Shown in pieces: positions 37,786 to 46,900 of a stretch of 64,000 nucleotides of DNA. Numbering within the stretch: position 1 is the first letter of the stretch; each line of letters begins with the position of its first letter. A program made the translations under genes and the position numbers. The notes beneath the pieces were generated by a model, which was given only the letters and a program-made list of their open reading frames with translations, was not told where the DNA came from and ran no database searches. The stretch lies in NCBI RefSeq assembly GCF_025950085.1, contig NZ_JAPDDS010000014.1, positions 1 to 64,000 of the forward strand. Direction: 5' to 3'. The stretch is from Luteolibacter flavescens (GTDB lineage: Bacteria > Verrucomicrobiota > Verrucomicrobiia > Verrucomicrobiales > Akkermansiaceae).

Positions 37786-39114
37786 ATGAAGAAACTAGTC
37801 CTGCGCACCCTCGCCGCGCTGATCCTGACACCCACCCTGGCATTCGTCGTCTTCCCCTTTGCAAAGACCGCCTGGTATCTCGTCACGGACACCGGACTCC
37901 GCTCGGCCGCCCCTTCGACTTTCGCCTTCAATCTGCACGCCTCCCTCTCCCGCCGGCTGCCGGGATACGTGGACGAGCGCATCGCCTCCGGGGTGGCGGA
38001 GACGCTGAAGGTGAATCAGATCACCGCGACCGAGTCGCCGGTCTATGGTGCCTTCTTCTACCTGCTCGCGACGGAAAACCTGCAGGCGCAGTGGGAGGCT
38101 GACCCGACGCTTTCAAGACGTCCGCCGAAGGAGACGGGGAAGGATGCCATCGAGGCCTGCACCCGCATCATCCTCGATCCGGGCCATGCCCACTGGGTGC
38201 GGACCTATTGGGGCGACGACTACCTCGACGACCCGAATTGCTTCTACCGCATGCTCGTGATCGGCTCGCTCGCGGCGCATCACCACCTGACGGGAAAAAC
38301 GGAGCACCTGCCCATCCTGAAACAACTCACCGCCGACCTGGCCGCGGACATCGATGCCTCTCCCTACGGCCTCGTGGATGACTACCCCTCGCAGTGTTTC
38401 CCCGCCGATGTGGTCGCCGGGATCGCGATGATCCGCCGCGCGGACCCGTCGCGTGCGGAATGGGCAAGAAAGGCCTTCCACCGGATGATGGAGAATTTCC
38501 CGGGCCAGCTCCCGCCCTACATGGCCATCGCGGAGACGGGCGAAGCATGGGGTCCCTCGCGCGGCTGCACGAATGGCTTCTTCTTTTCCTACGCCCGCGA
38601 TCTCGACCCGGCGGCTGCCGATGCACTCTACGGGAAACTGGTGACCGACTTCTGGCAGGTGAATCGCCTCGCCGCGGGCTGGCGGGAATTTCCAAACGAC
38701 GGCAATCACCCCGACAGCTACATCGATGCCGACTCCGGGCCGGTGATCTGGGGCTTTGGCACCGGCGCGACCGGGCTCGGCATCGGGAGCACGCGGATTC
38801 ATGGAGATCACGAGAAGGCGGGCATGCTCGGCGCGGAGATGCTCGCGGGCAGCATCCCGCTGCCGGATGGATCGCTGCTGCTGCCGCTGATGGTGTCCGA
38901 TCTCGAGCACGCCCCGCATTTCGCGGAGACCGTGATCCTCCACCAACTTTCGCTCAGCGGCGGCGGCGAGCCCATGCGGCGGGCACCGCTCACCGGGGCG
39001 GTGTGGCTGATCCTCGGCGTGGAGCTGGTCCTCGGTATCTTGCTGCTGCGTCTGGTGAGGCACTTGTTCCGGCGATCCCGGAGTCGGATCGACTGCCCTC
39101 CGCTCCCGGCGTGA
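37786..39114 (+). CDS. Membrane protein with a large helical-barrel-like external domain
   Basis: From the ATG at 37786 (MKKLVLRTL) the protein has 442 residues. It has an N-terminal membrane helix (about 5-28), a long middle domain and a second helix near the C terminus (about 405-425, VWLILGVELVLGILLLRL) followed by a basic tail. The middle domain has conserved-looking aromatic and acidic segments (WVRTYWGDDYLDDPNCFYRM, GEAWGPSRGCTNGFFFSYA) that recall linalool dehydratase/isomerase-like alpha/alpha barrels. This resemblance is from memory of the pattern and is weak. An upstream in-frame ATG at 37747 would add 13 residues before the signal-anchor. Confidence 0.55.
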   Translation: MKKLVLRTLAALILTPTLAFVVFPFAKTAWYLVTDTGLRSAAPSTFAFNLHASLSRRLPGYVDERIASGVAETLKVNQITATESPVYGAFFYLLATENLQAQWEADPTLSRRPPKETGKDAIEACTRIILDPGHAHWVRTYWGDDYLDDPNCFYRMLVIGSLAAHHHLTGKTEHLPILKQLTADLAADIDASPYGLVDDYPSQCFPADVVAGIAMIRRADPSRAEWARKAFHRMMENFPGQLPPYMAIAETGEAWGPSRGCTNGFFFSYARDLDPAAADALYGKLVTDFWQVNRLAAGWREFPNDGNHPDSYIDADSGPVIWGFGTGATGLGIGSTRIHGDHEKAGMLGAEMLAGSIPLPDGSLLLPLMVSDLEHAPHFAETVILHQLSLSGGGEPMRRAPLTGAVWLILGVELVLGILLLRLVRHLFRRSRSRIDCPPLPA

Positions 39115-39185
39115 TGTGCCCGGGTGTCGGCACTGATGGAGGCGGGCGCTTGCCATCTTCGATCCGGCAGAGGCAACATTGCCAC

Positions 39186-41423
39186 ATGATCCGACTTATC
39201 TCCTCCCTATCGGTCGCGCTCGCCATGATGCTGGTCCCCGCTTCGGCGGAGCCTGCCGCCCTCACCAAGGCCCGCGAGGGGCACGTGACGAAGCTGCTCA
39301 AGAAGGAGTCGGAAGATCAAGCCGCGCCCGACCCGCCGAAGGGAGTCTTCGAGAAAATCTCCTACACCTCCCCCGCCGGAAAGCTGGTGGCCTACATCAG
39401 CCCCGCGCCGAAGGACGGAAAGAAGCACCCGCTGGTGATCTGGCTCACCGGTGGCTTTGGCAACAGCATCTCGCAGATCGCCTGGGAAGACATGCCGCCG
39501 GAGAACGACCAATCCGCCGCCGCCTTCCGCAAGGCAGGGCTGGCGATGATGTATCCCTCGTTGCGAGGCGGGAATGACAACCCCGGGAGCAAGGAAGGCT
39601 TCTATGGCGAGGTGGACGACGTGCTCGCCGCGATCAACCACGCGGCCAAGCTCCCGTGGGTGGACCCGCAGCGGATCTACCTCGGCGGTCACAGCACCGG
39701 CGGCACGCTCGCACTGCTGGTCGCGGAGGCGGCACCGGAAAAGCGCCTGCGGGCCGTCTTCGCATTCGGCCCCGTGGAGGATCCCGCGGGCTACGGGCAG
39801 GAAATCCTTCCCTACGATCTGAAGAATGCGAAGGAGCGGCGCCTGCGTGCGCCCCTGCACTATCTGGACGCGATCACCTGCACCACGCTGGTGATGGAGG
39901 GCGCGGACGGCAACGCCGACTCGCTCAAGGCGCTGGAGCGGCGTAACCGGAACAAGAATGGCAAGCTGGGCTTCATCACCGTGGAGGGAGAGGATCACTT
40001 CACCATCCTCGGGCCCACCAACGGGCTGCTGGCCACGAAGATCCTCGCGGACAAAGGCGACGAGTGCTCGATCACGATCACCGCCGGGGAAATCTCCGCC
40101 GCCACCGCGCAGGCCAAGGCGGACAACTTCCAGCCGAAGGGCGACCTGCGCGCGAAGGGCACCGGCATCGGCATCGTCTTCTACTACGCGCCTGACCCGC
40201 TCGTCCCGCCGATGGAGGCACTGCGCAAGGCGGTGGAGAAGGAGATGAAAGGCACTCCGGTTTTCGACAGCTTCGACGACGCGACCGAGCCGCCCTTCAT
40301 CGTGATGATGGAGGAGCAGGCACCGCTGAAAGACTACCCGGTGCCGGATGAGGACTACTTCCAATACAAGGGACACGGCCTGGATGAAGCGGAGGTGAAG
40401 GCGATCCAGAAGACATCCCGCGCTTCCATCGTGATGCTGGTGACACCTGCCGATGGCCTGTGGCAGCGGGCGAAGGCTTTTAACAAGGTGGCCCATGCCT
40501 ACGCCGTGGCGACCGGCGCGCACGTATGGGACAGCGCGACCCGCGAGTGCTTCCATCGCGACGCCTGGAAGGCACGGCGCATCGACACGTGGGGAAGCGG
40601 CGAGATCCCCGACATCCGCCACCAGATCACCATTCACAGCTATGAGAATGGCGACTCCGGCCACGTGCGCTCGGTCACCCTCGGCATGGAGAAATTCGCG
40701 TTGCCCGACGTGGCGGTGGAGCGCTCGGTGAAGTCCGAGAATCGCTCCGTTGGCGGCATCATCAATGTCTTCTGCCAGACGATCGCGAAGGACTCCGTGC
40801 TGGAAGATCCCTCGAAATTCACGCTTTCGCTCGACGCATTGCCCGCTGCCCTCGCGAAGGATTACCGCGAGACCCTGATCGAAGGTGGCTCCGGCAAGGC
40901 CGATCTCGCGATCATGCGCGGCACCCCGGATGAAGGCGACACGGACAATGCGCAGGTTGCTCTCGACTTCCGCCACGGCAAGGGAGCCGACGATGACGAG
41001 CGGCGCGCGGAGATTGTCCACCGCTTCTGGGGATCGAAGGATGAGATCTTCGGGATCGAGCACGACGATGCGATCGAGAGGGCCTCGGAAGAAGCACGCC
41101 GCAAGCTCACCGCGATGAAGGCGGACTTCCGGAAAGGCCTGCCCGTGGGATCGAACCTGATGGTGAAGGGCCCCTTCGCCCGTGATGACGAGGGCTCCGA
41201 GTGGATGTGGGTGGAAGTGCTGAAGTGGAGCGACGACGACGTGCTCAGCGGCTCGCTGCAGAACACGCCCTTCCACATCAAGAACCTGAAGGCAGGGGCG
41301 AATGTCTCCGTAAAACTTGCCGAGGCATTCGACTATATCCTGCGGAATCCCGATGGCAGCATGGAGGGAAACAAGACCGGCGAACTGATGCAGGAACAAC
41401 TCAAGGAGCGCGGCGAGGAATGA
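39186..41423 (+). CDS. Exported alpha/beta hydrolase fused to a DUF2314 domain
   Basis: A 745-residue protein with a signal peptide (MIRLISSLSVALAMMLVPASA). Residues about 40-290 are an alpha/beta hydrolase of prolyl-oligopeptidase/acetyl-esterase type, with nucleophile motif GGHSTGGT, a candidate Asp in MEGADGNADS and a candidate His in GEDHFTIL. Residues about 640-740 match the DUF2314 pattern (SEWMWVEVLKWSDDDVLSG, then NTPFHIKNLKAG). Between them lies a region of unknown fold with a second DUF2314-like tract (MLVTPADGLWQRAKAFNKVA). The open frame extends far upstream, but that part overlaps the previous gene. The stop overlaps the next start as ATGA/TGATG, so the two are co-translated. The substrate is unknown. 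Confidence 0.7.
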   Translation: MIRLISSLSVALAMMLVPASAEPAALTKAREGHVTKLLKKESEDQAAPDPPKGVFEKISYTSPAGKLVAYISPAPKDGKKHPLVIWLTGGFGNSISQIAWEDMPPENDQSAAAFRKAGLAMMYPSLRGGNDNPGSKEGFYGEVDDVLAAINHAAKLPWVDPQRIYLGGHSTGGTLALLVAEAAPEKRLRAVFAFGPVEDPAGYGQEILPYDLKNAKERRLRAPLHYLDAITCTTLVMEGADGNADSLKALERRNRNKNGKLGFITVEGEDHFTILGPTNGLLATKILADKGDECSITITAGEISAATAQAKADNFQPKGDLRAKGTGIGIVFYYAPDPLVPPMEALRKAVEKEMKGTPVFDSFDDATEPPFIVMMEEQAPLKDYPVPDEDYFQYKGHGLDEAEVKAIQKTSRASIVMLVTPADGLWQRAKAFNKVAHAYAVATGAHVWDSATRECFHRDAWKARRIDTWGSGEIPDIRHQITIHSYENGDSGHVRSVTLGMEKFALPDVAVERSVKSENRSVGGIINVFCQTIAKDSVLEDPSKFTLSLDALPAALAKDYRETLIEGGSGKADLAIMRGTPDEGDTDNAQVALDFRHGKGADDDERRAEIVHRFWGSKDEIFGIEHDDAIERASEEARRKLTAMKADFRKGLPVGSNLMVKGPFARDDEGSEWMWVEVLKWSDDDVLSGSLQNTPFHIKNLKAGANVSVKLAEAFDYILRNPDGSMEGNKTGELMQEQLKERGEE

Positions 41424-42061
41424 TGAAAGCACTCGTCATCGGAGCCACCGGTGCCACAGGCAAAGACCTCGTCGATGTCCTGCTGGGCGATCCGGGCTAC
41501 TCGGAGGTGGTTGCCTTTGTCCGTCGCCCGGGCGGACGCCAGCACGCGAAGTATTCGGAAGTCGTGACGGATTTCGACAAGCTCGATGAGGTGTCGGACC
41601 ACATCCGGGGAGACGTCTGGTTCTCGTGCCTCGGCACCACCTTGAAGGCAGCGGGCTCTCAGGAGAGGCAGTGGCATATCGACCACGATATCCCCGCGCG
41701 CTTCGCCGACATCGCGAAGAAGAACGGCATCCCGCGTGCGGCGGTGCTCTCCGCCTACGGGGCATCGACCGCGAGCAAGGTCTTCTACTCCCGGATGAAG
41801 GGCAGCCTCGACGGTCACATCACCCGCCTCGGCTTCGACCAATGCATCATCTTCCGTCCGGGCCTGCTGCTGCGAAAGGACACGGATCGCGCGGGCGAGC
41901 GGATCAGCGCTGCCGTGCTGAAGCTCGCGAATGCTCTCGGACTGTTCCGGAGATTCAGCCCGATGCCCACTTCAACGCTCGCGGAAAAGCTGGCGAAGTC
42001 GCCCGTGGCCCGCGGCCCCGGAATGCACGTGATCGAGCTGGATGAAATCTTCAGCGTCTGA
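41423..42061 (+). CDS. NAD(P)-binding Rossmann-fold oxidoreductase (atypical SDR, HTATIP2-like)
   Basis: A 212-residue protein starting with a nucleotide-binding glycine motif (MKALVIGATGATGKDLVDVL), characteristic of NmrA/HTATIP2-like atypical short-chain dehydrogenases. It also has a conserved central stretch (WFSCLGTTLKAAGS) and VLSAYGASTASKVFYSRMKG, where Y and K could form the usual catalytic pair. It probably acts in the cytoplasm on a small carbonyl compound, or only senses NAD(P)H. The start overlaps the hydrolase stop, so the two are coupled; an ATG one codon earlier (41420) is equally possible. A bidirectional terminator follows. Confidence 0.8.
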   Translation: MKALVIGATGATGKDLVDVLLGDPGYSEVVAFVRRPGGRQHAKYSEVVTDFDKLDEVSDHIRGDVWFSCLGTTLKAAGSQERQWHIDHDIPARFADIAKKNGIPRAAVLSAYGASTASKVFYSRMKGSLDGHITRLGFDQCIIFRPGLLLRKDTDRAGERISAAVLKLANALGLFRRFSPMPTSTLAEKLAKSPVARGPGMHVIELDEIFSV

Positions 42062-42082
42062 CCGCTGACCACGGGAAAAAGA

Positions 42083-42113
42083 AAAGCCCGGCCCTCGTGA
42101 AGGACCGGGCTTT
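42083..42113. terminator. Bidirectional stem-loop terminator
   Basis: AAAGCCCGG (42083-42091) pairs with CCGGGCTTT (42105-42113), with three more inner pairs past one mismatch and a short loop. It is A-rich on one side and T-rich on the other, so it can end both the plus-strand oxidoreductase transcript and the minus-strand dehydrogenase transcript, which converge here. Confidence 0.8.
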
Positions 42114-42132
42114 CCCACGGATCATGCGTTGA

Positions 42133-45100
42133 TCACAGGCTCTTCAGATACGCGGTGATGTCCGCCACGGACTGCGCGGACAGGCCGAGCATGGCGGGCG
42201 TGTACATGAGGGACTTGTCCATCTTCTTCATGCTCGCGATGCGGGACTTCGCGATGGTCTGGGTCTGTCCGCCGAGGCTCTTCATGATGACCGGGTCACC
42301 GTCGCTGAGGGCGATGCCCACGATGGTGAGTCCGTCGGTCGTTTTGATCTCGGTGCCGTCATAGCCGTGCGAGACATCCGCCGAGGGATTCACGATCGCC
42401 TCGATGATGACTTCCGCGGGCTGCTGCTTGCCGAAGCTGGTGAGATCCGGACCGTAATCGACTCCCGTGTCACCAAGGCGGTGGCACATGTAGCAGGCGG
42501 CCACGGCTGTTTTGCCACGCGCAGCATCGCCCTGGAGCTTCAGGATCTCGGCGGTCGGCGGCAGCTTTGGCACACCCGCGGGCTCGGCAGGCATCTCCAC
42601 GGCGGTGAGCTTCACATTCGCCGGATCCTGCCCCATCGCCTTGAGGATGCCGTCCACGTCGTAGGCCTTCCACAGGTTGCCCTTGCGGTTGTTCACCCAC
42701 CAGCCGGCCAGCTCCTTCTGGGAGAAGCTCGCGGTATTCGCCAGCTCGATCATCGCGGCGGCGGCGGCGGCGCTGTTCGTGAATCCGAGCGCGGTGAGCG
42801 TGAGCTTCACCTGCTCCGCGCTGACCTTTCCGGAAAGCGCGCGCGCCTTCTGGTCGGCCACGGCCTGCGGTGCATGCAGGCGCCAGGCGAGCCAAGCGAA
42901 GGTATCCGTCCACATCTCCGGCGAGGCGGTCACCTTGCTACGAAGGGCATCGTAGATGGCGGCCTCCTTGCCCGTGCAGCCGAGACCGAAGGCCTCAAGA
43001 TAGGCGCGGTCCTTGCCGTCGAATTTCTCGCCGATCGTGACGAGGAAGGGCAGCGACTTCCCCACCGGCACGTCGCGCAGCGAGAGGGCGATCTCGCGGC
43101 GCACCATCGGGGAAGGATCCGCTGCCATCTTCTCCGCCAGCTTCACTACGTCGGCACCGGCAGCACGAACCGCGCGGCAGGCGACGAGACGCATGCGGGC
43201 ATCCTCCGAGGAAAGCAGCCCGGTGACGACCTGCTCGCCGGACGGCCCCATCTGCGCGAGCAGCCACACGGCGCGGGCCGCGATGTAGGGGTTCTTGTCC
43301 TTCAGCAGATCGGCCACCGCGGGCACGGCCTTTTCACCCTGCTCCTTCAGGCGGACGAAGCCGCTGTTGCGGACATTCACCGCCGGGCTCTTCAGCGCGG
43401 CGATCTGGCCTTCGGTGGTATTCAGGTCGATCTTCGGCAGCACGGGTTTGAAGCCCTTCGGTGCGATGCGGTAGATGGTGCCGGAGCCGGACTTGTCCAT
43501 CGTGCCATGACCGCCGACGCGCGGGTCGAACCAGTCCGCGACATACAGCGCACCATCCGGACCCACCGCGACATCGGCCGGGCGGAAGAGCGTCTTCAGC
43601 TCGCCGCTCGGCCCGCCGATGAAGTCGGAACCCGAGAATTGCTTCTCCTTGTTCGACGTCAGGAAGTCGATGCGCTGGAGCTTGAAGCCCGCGCCATCCG
43701 GCACCGGCAGGTAGCCGTAGATCACATTCTTGCCCGCCTCGCAGGCCAGCAGCAGGCCCTGCCACTTGTCGCCCAGCGCGCCATTCTCATAGAAGGCCAC
43801 GCCGGTCGGCGAGCCGCCGCCGTAGATATCGCCCGCGGGCATGGTGCCCGGGTCTTCCTGGCGCCACTCGGCGGTCGGCACATCCTGGCCGGGGCGGCGG
43901 TCGGCACCCCACGAGCGCTTGCCATCGGCGGAGGAGAAGCCGGCATTGCCACCCTCGATCACCTCGGTCACGCGGCAGGCCGGCGGGTCGTCATTGTCGC
44001 TCTGGAACATATCGCCGAATGACGTGAGCGCCTGCTCGTAGGAGTTCCGGTAGTTGTGGCCCACGATGCGGGCATTCGTGCCGTCCGGATTCATGCGGAC
44101 GGAGAAGCCGCCGACCCACACGTTGCCATCGTCGCTCGGCTGACCGGCGATCGAGCGGACGTCCTGGTACCAGGTGCCGCCGCCGTCCTTGTAGTAGCCG
44201 CTGCCGATGCGGAAGGTCTTCCCGGACTTGTCCGTGAAGATCGCGCCGCAGTTGCCGTTGTTGAAATTCCACAAGCCGTCCGGACCCACCGTCACGCTGT
44301 GCAGCGAGTGGTCGTGCTGGCGCGCATTGAAGCCGGTGAGCAGCACCTCGCGCTTGTCCACCGCGGGGTCGAATTTCCGGTCTCCATTCACGTCGGTATA
44401 GACGATCAGGTCCGGCGGTTGCGAGACGATGACCTTGTTCTCCAGCACCGCGATGCCCAGCGGCGACTCCAGGTTCTTGTCCTGCGTGAAGACCTCGGTG
44501 GTATCGGCCATGCCATTGCCATCCGTGTCGGAAAGGATCACCACGCGGTCGCCTTCCGGCCTCGCATTGCTCGCGTGGCGGTAGTTCACGCCCTCGGCGA
44601 CATACATGCGACCCTCGGCGTCGAAGTCGATGTTGGTCGGGTTCCGAAGCATCGGCGTGGTCGCCCACACGGTCACCTCGAGATTGTCGTCCGGCGTCGA
44701 GAAGAGATCCTCGGGCACCAGCGTCTCGGCGCTGTCACCAGCCTCCGGCGGCTTCTCGGTATAGACTGCGAATTTCACGTTCGCAGGCTTGGCCTCGCCA
44801 TTCTGGAACATGCCGCCGTCATCGATGCCTACCTTCGCGGTGAAGCCGCGCACGTTCTCCGGCAGCTTGTAAACGATCGTCGAGGATGCGTGCGTCCCGA
44901 TGCCCTTCTCGTAGGTCTTCTTGTCGATGGTCAGTGCGTTTCCGCCGACATTCTTGCCGACCTTCGCCTCCCCCCAGCCGGTGGTCACCGAGGTCCACGG
45001 AAGATCCGTGAGATCCTTCGACGAGCCATCCTTGAAGTAGATCTTCGGCTCGATCCAGTTTGCCCAGTCGTAGGCCATGTCGCCATTGTCGGAGACGACC

Positions 45101-46209
45101 AGATAGAGCTCCTTCGCGTCCTCGATCCGTGCCTTGATTTCCTCCAGGCGTGGCGTCCGGGCGTTCATCGCCGCGGTCTCGGCCACCGGCTTTGCTGGTG
45201 GGCCCTTGCGCGCGGCAGGCTGCCGTCCGCCATTCTCGAACTTCTGGGGGCCGACCTGTGGGAATGCCGCCTCACGCTTCACATCCACCTGCGCGGCCGG
45301 GATCTGCTTGACCTCGCCGGGCTTCACGAGCGTGAGCCGCGGTGCATTGCCCTTCTCGTCCAGATTCGCATTCAGCTCGTCCTCGGTCAGTGGCTTCGAA
45401 GTCACGCCGTCCTTCGGGATCTCCACGCCCGCGGTCCAGACGATGGCATTGAGAACGATCTTGCGGAAGCCATCGACCGACCAGTTCCGGTGGTAGTGAC
45501 CGCCGGTGAAGCCCACGCCGCGGCCGCCGTCCGGGCGCTCGATTCCCCACATCAGCGTCTGCTTCTTGCCGAGGCCGTCCACGCCGTGCTGGTTCCAGAG
45601 ATTGATGTAGCGCTTCATGCGCTCGCGGTCCGGCACGGCGGTGACGAGTTCCGCGATGTTTGCCGTCTGCGCGGCGAAGCGCATGTTGTAGTAAAACTCG
45701 TCGTAGGCCTCCACCAGCGAACCGACACCACGGGAGACCGGGTGATTTGGCAGCACCTTCAGGTCGGCCACCCAATGCGGGTTCACCGAGAAATCATCCT
45801 CGAAGGCCCCGCCGATCCATGGCCGGTAATACTTGTCGCCCTCCTCCTTCGACGGATGCACGGCGTAGTGCATGAACATCAGGCCCACGCCGCTCTTTGC
45901 CATCTGGTCCACCTTGTCCCAGCCCTTGCCGACCACGCTGGTGCCATCGGCGTAGATGATCAGCGCCTTGGCACCGTCGAGGACCTTCTCGTCGGACGGC
46001 CAACCGCTATGAACCTCGGCCTGCACGTCGAGGCCGCTCTCGTTCAGCGCCTCGGCGAGTAGCATGCAGCCGGCGCGGAATTCATGCTCGCCCGGACCGT
46101 GGCTTTTGCCCCCGGCGAGGAAGACGATTTTGTTCGCGGCATGCGCCTGGGCCACCATCAGGAGGCCGGCGGCGAGGAGACGGGCGAAGCCCGGCATGGG
46201 TGTTTTCAT
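42133..46209 (-). CDS. PVC-type ThuA / NPCBM / membrane dehydrogenase / HEAT / cytochrome c multidomain protein
   Basis: From the ATG at 46209 (MKTPMPGFARLLAAG, signal peptide ending AQAHA) the protein has 1358 residues. Domains in order: ThuA-like class I glutamine amidotransferase fold (about 25-260; VFLAGGKSHGPGEHEF), NPCBM-type carbohydrate-binding domain (about 350-460; TYEKGIGTHASSTIVYKLP), PQQ-type beta-propeller dehydrogenase of the PVC family (about 500-930), HEAT repeats (about 950-1150), and a C-terminal cytochrome c with CYMCH (1239-1243), covalent haem and a Met ligand near the end. Such proteins are typical of Planctomycetes and Verrucomicrobia and are thought to oxidise sugars or sugar derivatives in the periplasm, passing electrons to the haem. 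The frame is open 90 codons upstream, but the signal peptide fixes the start. It is monocistronic. Confidence 0.9.
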   Translation of the reverse strand: MKTPMPGFARLLAAGLLMVAQAHAANKIVFLAGGKSHGPGEHEFRAGCMLLAEALNESGLDVQAEVHSGWPSDEKVLDGAKALIIYADGTSVVGKGWDKVDQMAKSGVGLMFMHYAVHPSKEEGDKYYRPWIGGAFEDDFSVNPHWVADLKVLPNHPVSRGVGSLVEAYDEFYYNMRFAAQTANIAELVTAVPDRERMKRYINLWNQHGVDGLGKKQTLMWGIERPDGGRGVGFTGGHYHRNWSVDGFRKIVLNAIVWTAGVEIPKDGVTSKPLTEDELNANLDEKGNAPRLTLVKPGEVKQIPAAQVDVKREAAFPQVGPQKFENGGRQPAARKGPPAKPVAETAAMNARTPRLEEIKARIEDAKELYLVVSDNGDMAYDWANWIEPKIYFKDGSSKDLTDLPWTSVTTGWGEAKVGKNVGGNALTIDKKTYEKGIGTHASSTIVYKLPENVRGFTAKVGIDDGGMFQNGEAKPANVKFAVYTEKPPEAGDSAETLVPEDLFSTPDDNLEVTVWATTPMLRNPTNIDFDAEGRMYVAEGVNYRHASNARPEGDRVVILSDTDGNGMADTTEVFTQDKNLESPLGIAVLENKVIVSQPPDLIVYTDVNGDRKFDPAVDKREVLLTGFNARQHDHSLHSVTVGPDGLWNFNNGNCGAIFTDKSGKTFRIGSGYYKDGGGTWYQDVRSIAGQPSDDGNVWVGGFSVRMNPDGTNARIVGHNYRNSYEQALTSFGDMFQSDNDDPPACRVTEVIEGGNAGFSSADGKRSWGADRRPGQDVPTAEWRQEDPGTMPAGDIYGGGSPTGVAFYENGALGDKWQGLLLACEAGKNVIYGYLPVPDGAGFKLQRIDFLTSNKEKQFSGSDFIGGPSGELKTLFRPADVAVGPDGALYVADWFDPRVGGHGTMDKSGSGTIYRIAPKGFKPVLPKIDLNTTEGQIAALKSPAVNVRNSGFVRLKEQGEKAVPAVADLLKDKNPYIAARAVWLLAQMGPSGEQVVTGLLSSEDARMRLVACRAVRAAGADVVKLAEKMAADPSPMVRREIALSLRDVPVGKSLPFLVTIGEKFDGKDRAYLEAFGLGCTGKEAAIYDALRSKVTASPEMWTDTFAWLAWRLHAPQAVADQKARALSGKVSAEQVKLTLTALGFTNSAAAAAAMIELANTASFSQKELAGWWVNNRKGNLWKAYDVDGILKAMGQDPANVKLTAVEMPAEPAGVPKLPPTAEILKLQGDAARGKTAVAACYMCHRLGDTGVDYGPDLTSFGKQQPAEVIIEAIVNPSADVSHGYDGTEIKTTDGLTIVGIALSDGDPVIMKSLGGQTQTIAKSRIASMKKMDKSLMYTPAMLGLSAQSVADITAYLKSL

Positions 46210-46436
46210 CGGATTCGGGCGGAAGGTGCGGGTTTGGTCGAAGAAAAGGGTGACGATGCTTTTAACCACCCGGCGTAAAAACGGGAAGCCCCCACATTCG
46301 GGGCAGGCGGTGCGAAACAATGTCCCCCCACCCCCGTGACCTGACATTTTTCTCCGGGAAAATCGGAGAATGACTCCGTCGCGGCCGTCCCGGGAAGCTC
46401 CTTGCAAAAGACCCTCCGCACCGATACCCTCGCCGC

Positions 46437-46646
46437 ATGAAGGCGAGTTCCCGCCAAGCACCGATCTCAACCGGCGCAACCCCTCTGCCGTCCAAGAGCT
46501 TGAGGGATGCGCTGGGGAACGCCGCTCTGGAGGGAATCACCCCCGACGCGGAAGCGATGATCGATCTGGAGGCAGTCGCTGCCGGTACCATGACGCCGGA
46601 ACAGTACCGGCAACGCGTGAAGGCAAGGTATGGGGTACAGGAATGA
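46437..46646 (+). CDS. VbhA-type antitoxin (orphan)
   Basis: A 69-residue protein whose C-terminal 50 residues match the antitoxin VbhA family, a small helical inhibitor that blocks the ATP site of Fic AMP-transferases. Visible features are LRDALGNAALEGITPDAEA and MTPEQYRQRVKARYGV. The N-terminal 20 residues are polar and probably disordered. Its end overlaps the remnant of a fic gene by 17 bases, the arrangement of intact vbhA-vbhT pairs. Since the toxin is gutted, the antitoxin has no partner here. It could be a relic or could guard against related Fic toxins from elsewhere. Confidence 0.75.
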   Translation: MKASSRQAPISTGATPLPSKSLRDALGNAALEGITPDAEAMIDLEAVAAGTMTPEQYRQRVKARYGVQE

Positions 46647-46805
46647 CTCCGGCGATCCCTATGTGGATCCGGAGACCGGCGTTTTAAGATCCGGTGGGAC
46701 CGGATGACCCAGAGGCAGATGGTGGACGCCTCCATCGCATCCTTCGAAGGAGACGACGGCCCTTTGGAGAACTTGCTGAGGAAGAATCTGGTTTCTGGGG
46801 AATGA
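46630..46805 (+). pseudogene. fic: fic toxin remnant with a large internal deletion
   Basis: From the ATG at 46630 the first frame reads MGYRNDSGDPYVDPETGVLR, a typical Fic/cell-filamentation N terminus, then stops by 46707. In another frame, 46692-46805 reads RWDRMTQRQMVDASIASF and continues DDGPLENLLRKNL to a stop, a typical Fic C terminus. The intervening core, including the HxFx(D/E)GNGRxxR motif, is absent. The simplest reading is one internal deletion of well over 100 codons that also shifted the frame near 46690. It cannot encode an active AMP-transferase. The pairing with the VbhA antitoxin just upstream supports the identification. Confidence 0.7.
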
Positions 46806-46900
46806 GGCTCCCTTTCCATCCGTAACGGTCCCACCTACTTTTGCATCGCGTCCGCACCCCTTGCGAGGCATGGGTAGAGTGAGCCGGAGGCCCCGTCGTC

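Noticed and set aside
39207-41432. 741-residue minus-strand open frame opposite the alpha/beta hydrolase
   Set aside because: No signal or motif, His/Arg/Leu-rich shadow composition. The plus-strand protein has a signal peptide, GHSTGG and DUF2314.
44056-46062. 668-residue plus-strand open frame opposite the PVC dehydrogenase
   Set aside because: Arg/His/Val-rich shadow of a high-GC gene with strong domain evidence on the minus strand.
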